NCBI RefSeq assembly: GCF_900451005.1
Contig: NZ_UGIB01000001.1
Span: forward strand, 1,364,001-1,428,000
DNA: 64,000 nucleotides
Reading direction: 5' to 3'
DNA from: Helicobacter fennelliae
GTDB taxonomy: Bacteria; Campylobacterota; Campylobacteria; Campylobacterales; Helicobacteraceae
Shown: one piece after another, positions 43,506 through 51,242 of the stretch
Layout of the letters: each line of letters begins with the position of its first letter
How positions within the stretch are numbered: position 1 is the stretch's first letter
Translations under genes and position numbers: made by a program
Notes under the pieces: generated by a model
The model's input: the letters and a program-made list of their open reading frames with translations, nothing else
Database searches by the model: none
Told to the model about the DNA's origin: nothing

Positions 43506-43889
43506 GTGTTTGACAAGGCATTTTTAAATTTAGATGAGTTAAAGGCGCGTGATTTTAGCTCTTTTTCGACACTTGAAAAAGAGGGAATTATCCAGCGATT
43601 TGAGATTTTAGTCGAGCTTTCGTGGAAAGTGCTAAAAGATTTTTTGGAGAACGAGGGATTTCTCATAGCAAGCCCAAAGGACGCTATTCGTCAGGCATTT
43701 AGTAGCAAACTTTTTGGCGTTGATATAGCGGATAAATGGCTAGAATCGCTAAATATTCGCAACCTTACAAGCCATACATACACGCAAGATGCGCTAGATA
43801 AAAATGTGCGATTTATTTTAGATGAATTTTTGCCACTTGTGAAAAATCTGCAACAAATATTAAAAGGCAAACTATGCGATATGGGCTAA
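43506..43889 (+). CDS. HepT-like HEPN toxin / HI0074-family protein, N-terminus damaged
   Basis: The 127-residue reading shows the HI0074 substrate-binding (HEPN) fold: IIQRFEILVELSWKVLKDFLENEG and the RNase motif in LNIRNLTSHTYTQDAL (R-N-x3-H). The pair with the nucleotidyltransferase that follows (16-bp overlap) matches HepT/MntA toxin-antitoxin modules, where MntA adenylylates HepT. The usual first helix (RFIQRFEVFDKAF) is encoded upstream of GTG 43506 in the same frame. The natural ATG (43467) is followed two codons later by TAG (43473). Translation from GTG would lose about 11 residues, so the toxin may be impaired. Confidence 0.75.
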   Translation: MFDKAFLNLDELKARDFSSFSTLEKEGIIQRFEILVELSWKVLKDFLENEGFLIASPKDAIRQAFSSKLFGVDIADKWLESLNIRNLTSHTYTQDALDKNVRFILDEFLPLVKNLQQILKGKLCDMG

Positions 43890-44185
43890 ATGAGCGGGAT
43901 TTGAGGATTATCACAAAGATTTTAGCCAATCAAGGCAATGTTAAAAATGCACTAATTTTTGGCTCACGCGCTATGGGTACTTATAAAATCGCTTCGGATA
44001 TAGATATTGCTTTGGTGGCTAAAAATGGCGATTTTAGCCTTGCAGAGATTGCGAATCTAAAGGCAGAATTTGATGAGAGCGATTTGGCGTATTTTGTGGA
44101 TTTGATAAGCTATAATGACGCAAATGACGCGCTAAAAAGGCATATTGATACGCAGGGCAAAGCTATATTTTTGCGCGATTCATAG
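43874..44185 (+). CDS. MntA-like minimal nucleotidyltransferase (antitoxin)
   Basis: The 103-residue protein is a minimal nucleotidyltransferase with IFGSRAMGTYKIASDIDIALV, the GSxxxG...DxD catalytic motif. A third acidic residue is probable in AYFVDLISY. MntA-type enzymes neutralise HepT by polyadenylylating a tyrosine near its RNase site. The start lies inside hepT. It seems intact, while its toxin partner carries an early stop. Confidence 0.82.
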   Translation: MRYGLNERDLRIITKILANQGNVKNALIFGSRAMGTYKIASDIDIALVAKNGDFSLAEIANLKAEFDESDLAYFVDLISYNDANDALKRHIDTQGKAIFLRDS

Positions 44186-44301
44186 CCCCGCGCTTAAGTT
44201 GGAAATGCTAGTAAAAATCCCTGCGCTACAAGTGCGAATCTGCTCTTTTGTAATATCTTACAATATCGCATAAAATCCGCAAATACGCTCTATATGCGCA
44301 A

Positions 44302-46293
44302 TTATTGTATTAAGCACCGTCCGCCTGTGCATTGATTGACAAATTCTAATTGAAGCGGACTTCTTGTGCCGTGCCTATCATCGCCCTCGCCCGTGCAGTT
44401 ATTGCTAGATAGTGTGCTATTTAGCGGATTTTGATAAGTTTCTTCAATTTGCATACTAAAAAGCAAATACACATTTTGCGTATATCGTGAGCTAATGATA
44501 GAATATGCTTCATTTGCATTGTGTGCGATAGAGCTTTGCAAATAGTTTGCAAATCGCTCATAGCTTGGGCTTCCTGCGACATTAGTTGGTAAAAATGCCA
44601 CGCCCTCTTGCAAACGAATCACAGGCATCGCGTGTCCGTTTTGTCTGCCACTTCTATCAGTGCGATAAATATTTACAATCCACATAGAGCCAACAGGTGC
44701 GCTAAAAAATCCATTTATCATCTCACGCACTTGAGAAAGTTCAGAGGCAAATCTCTCGTTGCGATATGCGCGAGAAGGATACATAGTAAGTGCGATTGAG
44801 CGATAGATTTGCTCACTTTGGGCAAAAGCTTCTTGTTGCGTTAATCCCTGCGGGAGATTCAAAGTAGAGTAATTTTCAAGCTGGTTAGCTAAAAGCGGAT
44901 AGCGCGAACGAAAAGAAACAAAAGGATTTTGCCCTACTTGTGTATTAAAGAAATATCCACCTTGCGTTAAAGGCGTGTTAGGGTGCTCATTTAGCTCGGC
45001 TATGATTTGATAGCTATGTAGCATACATACGCCACAATCGCCTATCCTTACGGCTTGTCCATCGGTTGTAGTTGCGATTTGCCACAATCTGCGCCTCCAT
45101 TCATCGTTGAGCGTAAAAGTAGGTGGCAATGGAGGGGCTTTAAGCAATGGCGGACTTTGGAGCGTTGGCGTGGTTTGAAGCAGTGTTTGATTGCCACTTG
45201 CTGGGCATTGCGGCAAAGAATCGCCCAAATTTGCATTATAAAAGCGCACAAAATTTTGCACATCATTTGAGAATCTAAAAAACGAAGTGGGGGCGTTTGT
45301 CCTATCTGTGGCAGCATATTTTTTCGTAGCAGTGTAAGGCACTCCATAGTGAATCCCATATTGCGGGACGCGCAAAATATTCCCCGCATAATCGCTTAAA
45401 AGGCTAATATTATTGCTTCCAAAAAATTCTAAATTCCACGATTGCGTGGATATGATTTTCCTAGATTCTATCACATCGCATTTTGTAAAAAATGTCCAAT
45501 TCCAATCCTGTCCCCGCGCTTGATTTGAAGTAAGGCAGATAGTATTTCCATTGCCCTTGTCATATTGTGATATTTGCCCATTTAGCGGATTGTAAGTGAG
45601 ATAAATAGGGTCGTTTTTAACAGATTCGTTATTGTGTAGATAGTAGCTATCAAATGTCCCGCGTCCCGTAGCAAAATCCCACGCGATAAAGGTGCTAATA
45701 GATAGATTCACAGGCGTTGCTATGGTATTTAGCCATTCATTCATACCGCTTAGGGCGTGATTATTTGCTTTTTTATCGGCAGATAGGACAAGAAAGCCAT
45801 TTGAATCCTGCACTTGCAAACCCATAGAATGCGAAATAAAAGCATTGTTTTGTGTGGTAAAGACTTGCGATTTGTCATTTATCACGCAAGGGCGCAAGAT
45901 GAGATTCTTTGTGGATGCGCCTAGATTTTGTGGTGCAGTAGCACAAACCCAATCTCTCCCCACAATCCACGCGATTCTACCAAATACATCATATCTAGCG
46001 GGTGGAGATTTGGAGCAGTTTTGCAAAGAAATATAGCCCTCTCCGTTTCTAAAAGTAGGCGCGTAACAAGCGATTACGCCATTTTTTAACAATACAGAGA
46101 TGGGTTTATCTTTTGGCTTATCGGCAAGTTTTTGCGGGATTTGCGTATTTAGTGCATTTAAAGGGGCAGAGCCTAGTTGAAGTGATTTTGTTTGTGTTGT
46201 TTGTGGATTTTGGTCGTCTTTGTTTATCTCATAAGCAGTTAGTAATAACGCATTTACAAGCAATGCTATTTTTAAAAATACTGCACCTTTCAT
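44302..46293 (-). CDS. DUF1561-family secreted toxin-like protein (Leptospira VM-protein type)
   Basis: The 663-residue protein has a signal peptide (MKGAVFLKIALLVNALLL). An N-terminal Cys- and Trp-containing lectin-like half follows (ARYDVFGRIAWIVGRDWVC, FTTQNNAFISHSMGLQVQDS), then a Pro-rich linker (about 375-392) and a C-terminal domain with IGDCGVCMLHSYQIIAELNE and NGHAMPVIRL. These match DUF1561 (PF07598) proteins of Leptospira, Bartonella and some Helicobacter as I remember them. The Leptospira members combine ricin-B-like lectin domains with a cytotoxic domain. The Cys and His motifs could form a catalytic pair, which is inference. AAGGAG precedes ATG, and an extended -10 lies 28-36 bp upstream. 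Confidence 0.72.
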   Translation of the reverse strand: MKGAVFLKIALLVNALLLTAYEINKDDQNPQTTQTKSLQLGSAPLNALNTQIPQKLADKPKDKPISVLLKNGVIACYAPTFRNGEGYISLQNCSKSPPARYDVFGRIAWIVGRDWVCATAPQNLGASTKNLILRPCVINDKSQVFTTQNNAFISHSMGLQVQDSNGFLVLSADKKANNHALSGMNEWLNTIATPVNLSISTFIAWDFATGRGTFDSYYLHNNESVKNDPIYLTYNPLNGQISQYDKGNGNTICLTSNQARGQDWNWTFFTKCDVIESRKIISTQSWNLEFFGSNNISLLSDYAGNILRVPQYGIHYGVPYTATKKYAATDRTNAPTSFFRFSNDVQNFVRFYNANLGDSLPQCPASGNQTLLQTTPTLQSPPLLKAPPLPPTFTLNDEWRRRLWQIATTTDGQAVRIGDCGVCMLHSYQIIAELNEHPNTPLTQGGYFFNTQVGQNPFVSFRSRYPLLANQLENYSTLNLPQGLTQQEAFAQSEQIYRSIALTMYPSRAYRNERFASELSQVREMINGFFSAPVGSMWIVNIYRTDRSGRQNGHAMPVIRLQEGVAFLPTNVAGSPSYERFANYLQSSIAHNANEAYSIISSRYTQNVYLLFSMQIEETYQNPLNSTLSSNNCTGEGDDRHGTRSPLQLEFVNQCTGGRCLIQ

Positions 46294-46320
46294 TTGTCGC
46301 TCCTTATTTTAAATCCGCAG

Positions 46321-46329
46321 ATTCTAACA
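46321..46329 (-). promoter_or_regulatory. Extended -10 promoter of the DUF1561 gene
   Basis: On the minus strand TGTTAGAAT is an extended -10 with predicted start about 20 nt before ATG. The flanks (TTGTTAGAATCTGCGG) nearly mirror the divergent promoter at 46387. Confidence 0.55.
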
Positions 46330-46386
46330 AGTTTTTATATAAATTTTTATTAAGTCTGCTTATAAAATTTAGATTTACATAAATTT

Positions 46387-46395
46387 TGTTAGAAT
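46387..46395 (+). promoter_or_regulatory. Extended -10 promoter of the mod remnant
   Basis: TGTTAGAAT precedes ATG 46432 by about 36 nt, in the context TTTGTTAGAATTGCGG. Confidence 0.5.
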
Positions 46396-46431
46396 TGCGG
46401 TTTTGAATCTTAAACTTAAAAGGCAAAAACA

Positions 46432-47073
46432 ATGCAAGGCAATCTAGCACAAGTAAAAAGCGACATTTTAGATGAGCTTAAAATGCGTGTAGAGGACAGA
46501 ATTTTAGAGCCAAACAACTACGAAGTGCTTTGCAAACTCATCAACAAGGCAGACAGCATAAGCGAGGCACAAGCTATCGCCGCACTAGGCACGACTTACA
46601 AAAAAAACAGGTTTTCATTTTGAACAGGTTTTCATTTTGATACGCGTTTAGAAAATTTAAGCAACGACATACATTTTTTAGCCAAAGATAAAGCTTTGAG
46701 CTTTGAAAATGACAAAAATGCCATTACGCACAAGCTCATCATAGGCGACAATTACCCCGCACTTTTGAATTTGCTTATCACTTACCGCGAAAAAATCAAA
46801 ATGATTTATATCGACCCGCCTTATGGTAAGGACGATTTAGGTGAGTTTGCCAAAACCAACTACGAAAACGCCATTACGCGCGATAATTTGCTTTCTATGT
46901 TAAAGCCACGCCTAGAAATCGCTAAAATGCTTTTAAAAGATGATGGCGTCCTCTTTTGCAGTATAGATGATAGAAATCAAGCGTATGTGAAATGCCTTTT
47001 TGATGATATTTTTGGGGAGAGAAATTTTATTTTTTCTGCACCACGAGTTGTAAAAAAGGGCATCATCACCTAA
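46432..47073 (+). pseudogene. Type III restriction-modification methyltransferase (mod), broken N-terminal half
   Basis: One frame contains the Mod N-terminus (DELKMRVEDRILEPNNYEVL) and the DNA-methyltransferase core: HKLIIGDNYPALLNLL and motif IV MIYIDPPYGKDD, then GVLFCSIDDRNQAYVKCLFD. A net 18-nt insertion (17-bp tandem duplication plus one A in an A8 run, 46600-46639) puts a TGA at 46621. The gene then stops at about residue 205, around the point where it meets the opposite-strand dynamin-like fragment. The target-recognition domain, S-adenosylmethionine motif and res partner are missing, so it is inactive. Confidence 0.85.
46606..46639. repeat. 17-bp tandem duplication inside mod
   Basis: AACAGGTTTTCATTTTG occurs twice back to back (46606-46622, 46623-46639). 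It introduces an in-frame stop between YKK and TGFHFDTR. Confidence 0.9.
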
Positions 47074-47256
47074 GAAATCATTTAAAAGCGAGCTTTTACT
47101 CGCACTAAAGCCTCCAACCACTGGCACCAAAAGCTCTTGGGCTGCTATCTGCTTTGTAATACCCGCAGAATCAACTAAAGAAAGATCTTTAGCACCTGAA
47201 ATAAGAGAATCCAATTTGCCTAAATACTTGAGATAGGACTTCTGTGTCGCTAGCAT
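46933..47256 (-). pseudogene. Dynamin-like GTPase, truncated after the P-loop
   Basis: ATG 47256 (AAGGAG upstream) starts a 107-residue frame. Residues 1-67 look like a bacterial dynamin-like protein N-terminus: AAQELLVPVVGGFSASKSSL, Walker A at G48 to S55 with Ser53 where Gly is usual, then LLNDFLGDDAL. From about residue 68 (47055) the frame reads foreign sequence that is the antisense of the mod remnant. The switch regions, membrane paddle and remaining 500 or so residues are lost. It was probably once the effector of the minus-strand operon 47346-48978. Confidence 0.7.
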
Positions 47257-47345
47257 ACGCGCTCCTTAAAAAGTTTTGTATTACCACCTTGCGTTGTGTT
47301 TTGGGCGCATTGCTAAAGTGGCAATATCAAGCTTTTTATTGCGCT

Positions 47346-47564
47346 TTAGTCATCTTCTTGCTTACTCTCTTTAAGGGCTTTTATAAGCAACCATACAAAG
47401 CCAAAGATTAAGCCAATGGCTACAAGCATAGCCCCAAGTCGCGGGATAGCTAGGCAGATAATGCCAACTAGCACACAAAAGAGAATCTTTGCATTTGGCA
47501 AGCCTGAAAAGAAAAGATAATAAAGCATTACCGCAGCGATAACCCCGCAAGCTAGAATAAGCAT
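47346..47564 (-). CDS. Small hydrophobic membrane protein, dynamin-linked operon
   Basis: The 72-residue protein consists of two or three membrane helices (LILACGVIAAVMLYYLFF, ILFCVLVGIICLAI, MLVAIGLIFGFVWLLI) and a charged tail KALKESKQEDD. AAGGAGGC sits 5 nt before ATG. It is 21 bp from the previous gene and precedes the truncated dynamin-like gene. No family recognised. It may anchor or sense membrane state for the GTPase. Confidence 0.65.
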   Translation of the reverse strand: MLILACGVIAAVMLYYLFFSGLPNAKILFCVLVGIICLAIPRLGAMLVAIGLIFGFVWLLIKALKESKQEDD

Positions 47565-47585
47565 ATTGCCTCCTTATAAAAACTT

Positions 47586-47897
47586 CTATAAAAACTTTTT
47601 GGCGATTTTTAGCATTAGTGAAGATTCGCGATTCTTAGCGATGTCGATAATAGAATCTAGCAATTCATCAAAGCGCGCTCTATCTTCATTCCTATATGCG
47701 CCGATTTCTTCGAGTATTTTGAGCGCACTTTTGGCTTTTTCATAATCGCTAGAAAAGCTTGAATTAAGCGTGTTTATGGGGGATTGAAGCTTGTCTTTAT
47801 AAAGGCTATAAAGTGAGCGGAATTTCAATAACTTCAAGATTCCAAGCGTGCCGACAATCGCCCCAATAATGGGGATAAATAAAAGCAAAAACTGCAT
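47586..47897 (-). CDS. Membrane-anchored paralogue with shared C-terminal motif (103 aa)
   Basis: There is an N-terminal membrane helix (LLLFIPIIGAIVGTLGILKLL) and then a soluble helical domain. Its last 46 residues (ALKILEEIGAYRNEDRARF, DELLDSIIDIAK, LKIAKKFL) are clearly homologous to the end of the neighbouring 179-residue protein. Shared positions include GAYR, FD-LLDS and LKIAKKFL. AAGGAGG precedes ATG and 20 bp separate it from its paralogue. Tandem duplication with different N-termini suggests partners in one complex. No known family recognised. Confidence 0.65.
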   Translation of the reverse strand: MQFLLLFIPIIGAIVGTLGILKLLKFRSLYSLYKDKLQSPINTLNSSFSSDYEKAKSALKILEEIGAYRNEDRARFDELLDSIIDIAKNRESSLMLKIAKKFL

Positions 47898-47917
47898 TGT
47901 GCCTCCTTAATCCTAAA

Positions 47918-48457
47918 TCAGTCTAAAAACTTCTTTGCAATCTTTAGTGCCCCTGCCTTTTTGCTACTTGCCACTTCATAAAGTGAATCTAGCAGCCCAT
48001 CAAACTTATCTTTATTTTTTGCCCGATACGCGCCCACTATCTCTATACAATCAAGCGCGCGCTCTAACTTGCCATCATTGCTTAGAGAATTTAGCCCGCT
48101 TAGTTTCTTTTTTAGCTTTAGCCCTAAAGAGACAAGGCGACACATCTTGCCTACCTCCCAAAACTTAAAGCTTTTTGCTAGACTAAAAATCGCGGTAATA
48201 AGCTGCATTAAATCCTCCTCGCTTAGGTTGTCTATGCCTTTTTGTGTGCTTTGGCTCTCTAGCTGCTTGCGATAAGAAGCACTAAAAAAGCTTATTATCG
48301 AATTAGGTGCAGATTCTGCGCGCTCGCGGCTTTGACTAGGGCTAGATTCTGCGCCCTCATTACTTTTGTTACTCTCGTGGCTTTTGTTACTCTCGTGGCT
48401 TGATTCCACGCGCTCGCCTTCACCCCAAGCAAATTCTCTTTTTTCTGTGTCTTGCAT
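47918..48457 (-). CDS. Soluble paralogue with shared C-terminal motif (179 aa)
   Basis: The N-terminal 55 residues are low-complexity and polar, with imperfect repeats (ESSHESNKSHESNKSNE). A helical region follows and the C-terminal motif ALDCIEIVGAYRAKNKDKF, DGLLDSLYEVAS, LKIAKKFLD matches the 103-residue neighbour. The start ATG 48457 is 3 bp after the upstream stop with AAGGAG overlapping it. No enzyme motif. A role as adaptor or sensor with its membrane-anchored paralogue is inference. Confidence 0.6.
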   Translation of the reverse strand: MQDTEKREFAWGEGERVESSHESNKSHESNKSNEGAESSPSQSRERAESAPNSIISFFSASYRKQLESQSTQKGIDNLSEEDLMQLITAIFSLAKSFKFWEVGKMCRLVSLGLKLKKKLSGLNSLSNDGKLERALDCIEIVGAYRAKNKDKFDGLLDSLYEVASSKKAGALKIAKKFLD

Positions 48458-48459
48458 TG

Positions 48460-48978
48460 TTACTCCTTTGTGTTAGATTGCTCGCTTAGATTGCGCGCTA
48501 TAAGTGCCTCTAATGCGCCCTCAAAGTGTTGCAAATCGATTGTAAAAGCCTCAAAAACATTGCCCGCTACCTTGTGGTGCTCAAAATGCGCGAGGGCAGA
48601 TTCTAAAGAAGTGTTTTGTGCGGTGGTATCAAAAGGATTCTTCATTGGCTCTGTGGGCTTAGATTCTGTGCTCTCATTACTTTGCGTATCTCTCCATACT
48701 CCACGCCCGACAAATGGCGTGGCACGCGCGGGCTTTTGCACAAGGAGGGATTTTTGTGCGACTTTTGGGTTTAGGGTATCTACGATAAATTCATCGCTTA
48801 GCTTTGGATAGAGCGAATCAAGCGCGCTACGCGTGCGGATAGAATCTTTGGTTTTCTTTTGTGTGGTTATGTTTTGTAGTTTTGGAATATTTATGGTGTT
48901 TATCTGGATTTGATTTTTTCTGCTGCATGCTTTTTCCTGATTATTATAAATCCTTACAATACAAAAAAACGATTTCAA
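48460..48978 (-). CDS. Uncharacterised first gene of the dynamin-linked operon
   Basis: The frame gives up to 172 residues, polar, with no membrane helix. It includes FIVDTLNPKVAQKSLLVQKP, ATPFVGRGVWRDT and a C-terminal helical part FEAFTIDLQHFEGALEALIA. The start is doubtful. The frame opens with TTG at 48978, while an ATG with AGGA upstream at about 48928 is in another frame and runs into a stop after 33 codons. A frameshift near the 5' end is possible. Stop and next start are 2 bp apart, so it heads the operon. Confidence 0.5.
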   Translation of the reverse strand: MKSFFCIVRIYNNQEKACSRKNQIQINTINIPKLQNITTQKKTKDSIRTRSALDSLYPKLSDEFIVDTLNPKVAQKSLLVQKPARATPFVGRGVWRDTQSNESTESKPTEPMKNPFDTTAQNTSLESALAHFEHHKVAGNVFEAFTIDLQHFEGALEALIARNLSEQSNTKE

Positions 48979-49164
48979 TAAAAATTAAAAGAATAGGGCG
49001 TTTTGGCTAAAAGAATGTTTCAAACATAAACAAAACATAAACAAAGTGCAATGTGCTTTATTTATTGTTTAGATTCTGTGTTTTAGCCTCTTATCACATT
49101 TTCAAAAAAGCCAAAAAAATTGCGCGTTGCAAAGAATTTAGCATATAGAATGATTATTTTTAGA

Positions 49165-49170
49165 TATAAT
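49165..49170 (+). promoter_or_regulatory. Promoter -10 of csd6
   Basis: TATAAT is preceded by T-rich DNA, with the predicted start about 30 nt before ATG 49206. Confidence 0.6.
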
Positions 49171-49205
49171 CAAGATTTTAGTTTATTTAAGCTTTAGAGG
49201 GCATA

Positions 49206-50198
49206 ATGAAAATTATATATGGCTTAGTATTGCTTTGTGTAACTGCATTAGCAATCGACAAAGACACGATAAAAATTATTCAAACATATCGAATGGCAAA
49301 TATAGAGCAAACAAAAGAATTGCTTGAGTCCTACCTTCAGAAACGGGATTTTTGGCTGGGGGTTTTGGGTGATTATGATACAAATTATGGCTATTTTGAG
49401 GGGTATAATTTTTTATTTATATCAAACAAGCAGATTCCAAATTTAAGTCTTTATGAGATTAATCCTAATGGAAAGTTTCGCCTTATCCGTGAGATTCCGG
49501 CACTTGTCGCAGCAGGGAAGGGCAATAAACGACTTGAAGGCGATAAAACAACGCCCATTGGCGTGTATGACTTCACAAAGAAGTTAAGTGGTTTGCCTCC
49601 ATATTATGGACCTTTGGCGTTTGCTACGGATTATCCAAATAATTATGACAAATCGCAAAAACGAACAGGCTCTGGAATCTGGATTCATGGATTACCACTT
49701 GATGGTAATCGAGAAGAGCTCAATACAAAAGGTTGTATTGCGATTAAAAATGATGTTTTGGCAGAGTTTGGTAGGATTGTTGATTATAAACAAGCGTTGA
49801 TTATCATTTATGAAAAAGACTTTAGAGTGCCCAAAAAAGAGGAGATAGCTGATATATTAGCTACGCTTTATGCGTGGAGAATGGCTTGGATTAATAATGA
49901 TCTAGAATCTTATCTTGGATTCTACTCCAAAGATTTTATCCGCCCAGATGGTATGAAGTTTAATGCCTTTTCTGAATACAAAAAACAAGTCTTTGCCAAA
50001 CGCGAGGAAAAAAGCATTATTTTTAGTGATATAAGCGTTGTTCCGTATCCAAATGAAGAGGGGCGGATTATGTTTCGGGTGAGCTTTAATCAAGATTACA
50101 AAGCCTATAAAAATGGCAAAAATACATACTCTTCAAATAATTATAAGATTCTCTATATTTCTTATGAAAATAATCAAATGAAAATCATAAGTGAGTAG
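49206..50198 (+). CDS. csd6: Csd6-type L,D-carboxypeptidase (YkuD fold), cell shape
   Basis: The 330-residue protein has a signal peptide (MKIIYGLVLLCVTALA) and a YkuD catalytic centre with His161 in WIHGLPLDG and Cys177 in NTKGCIAI. The C-terminal NTF2-like domain begins around ILATLYAWRMAWINND. The length equals H. pylori HP0518 (Csd6), which trims peptidoglycan tetrapeptides and is needed for helical shape; it has also been linked to flagellin glycosylation. GAGGGC precedes ATG. fliP follows 15 bp downstream, so shape and motility genes may be co-transcribed. Confidence 0.9.
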   Translation: MKIIYGLVLLCVTALAIDKDTIKIIQTYRMANIEQTKELLESYLQKRDFWLGVLGDYDTNYGYFEGYNFLFISNKQIPNLSLYEINPNGKFRLIREIPALVAAGKGNKRLEGDKTTPIGVYDFTKKLSGLPPYYGPLAFATDYPNNYDKSQKRTGSGIWIHGLPLDGNREELNTKGCIAIKNDVLAEFGRIVDYKQALIIIYEKDFRVPKKEEIADILATLYAWRMAWINNDLESYLGFYSKDFIRPDGMKFNAFSEYKKQVFAKREEKSIIFSDISVVPYPNEEGRIMFRVSFNQDYKAYKNGKNTYSSNNYKILYISYENNQMKIISE

Positions 50199-50213
50199 GC
50201 GCAAAAGGTGCAA

Positions 50214-50993
50214 ATGCAAAATATGCGAGTGTATATGGCTAGATTCTGCAAATATTTGGCGTATAGCGCGATATTAATCTTTGCATTTGGTATGCTAAGT
50301 AGCCTTAATGCCGCTCCGACAATCCCTAGTGTCAATCTCTCTTTAAGCGCGCCTGATACTCCAAAACAGCTTGTAACATCGCTCAATGTTGTTGTTGTTT
50401 TGACGCTTTTGATTCTCGCGCCATCTCTTGTGCTTGTGATGACAAGCTTTATGAGGCTTATTATTGTTTTTTCGTTTTTGCGCACAGCGTTAGGCACACA
50501 GCAATCCCCGCCGACACAGATTCTGGTATCTTTGGCTTTGGTGCTGACTTTTTTCATTATGGAGCCAATCGGCAAAGAAGCGTATAATGCGGGCATAAAG
50601 CCATATATCAATGAGCAAATCGGATATGAGGAAGCTTTTGAAAAATCAAGCGAGCCATTCAAAAAATTTATGCTCAAAAACACACGCCAAAAAGATTTGG
50701 CTTTGTTTTATAGAATCCGCGATCTGCCAAACCCACAAACCCAAAATGATGTCCCGCTAACTATCGCAATTCCTGCATTTATGGTGAGTGAGCTTAAGAC
50801 GGCATTTATGATAGGGTTTTTATTGTATCTGCCATTTTTGGTGATTGATATGGTGGTAAGCTCGATTTTGATGGCAATGGGTATGATGATGGTGCCACCG
50901 GTTATGATTTCTTTGCCATTTAAGATTCTGATTTTTGTGCTTGTCGATGGGTTTAATTTACTCATCGGCTCTTTGGTGCAAAGCTTTAAGTAA
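50214..50993 (+). CDS. fliP: Flagellar export gate protein FliP
   Basis: The 259-residue membrane protein starts with a signal-peptide-like segment ending LSSLNAAP, as usual for FliP. FliP signatures follow: SFMRLIIVFSFLRTALGTQQ, PPTQILVSLALVLTFF, and the C-terminal PFLVIDMVVSSILMAMGMMM with MVPPVMISLPFKI. It forms the export gate with FliQ and FliR. ATG 50214 has AAAAGG 5 nt upstream; the frame also opens at GTG 50208. It lies downstream of csd6 on the same strand. Confidence 0.95.
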   Translation: MQNMRVYMARFCKYLAYSAILIFAFGMLSSLNAAPTIPSVNLSLSAPDTPKQLVTSLNVVVVLTLLILAPSLVLVMTSFMRLIIVFSFLRTALGTQQSPPTQILVSLALVLTFFIMEPIGKEAYNAGIKPYINEQIGYEEAFEKSSEPFKKFMLKNTRQKDLALFYRIRDLPNPQTQNDVPLTIAIPAFMVSELKTAFMIGFLLYLPFLVIDMVVSSILMAMGMMMVPPVMISLPFKILIFVLVDGFNLLIGSLVQSFK

Positions 50994-51044
50994 AACTTAA
51001 AAAAGCTTAAAATCCTTAAAGTAGATTCTAGAATCTAAATTACA

Positions 51045-51220
51045 TAGAATCTAAGTCCTCTCTTTTTTGTATATTTCAGGGAGTTTGAAATTTTTAGCCT
51101 GCGATGAACTTCAATATTACACTTTTTTGTGTTTTTGCTTGTCTAAAATTTCTACACAACTCCAAAATCTGCCTAAAAATAGAGGATTTCTTTACACCTC
51201 TTTGTGTTTGCATAGATTCT
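51045..51220 (+). repeat. Structured dispersed noncoding repeat, copy 2
   Basis: It lies in the 540-bp gap after fliP. Outer arms AAGTCCTCT and AGAGGATTT pair with one G-U. The inner arm is shorter by one A. The core matches copies 1 and 3. A 60-codon ORF within it is not conserved. The remainder of the gap holds a palindromic element and AGAATCT words, and no gene. Confidence 0.85.
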
Positions 51221-51242
51221 ACTAGAATCTATCATTTTTGTT

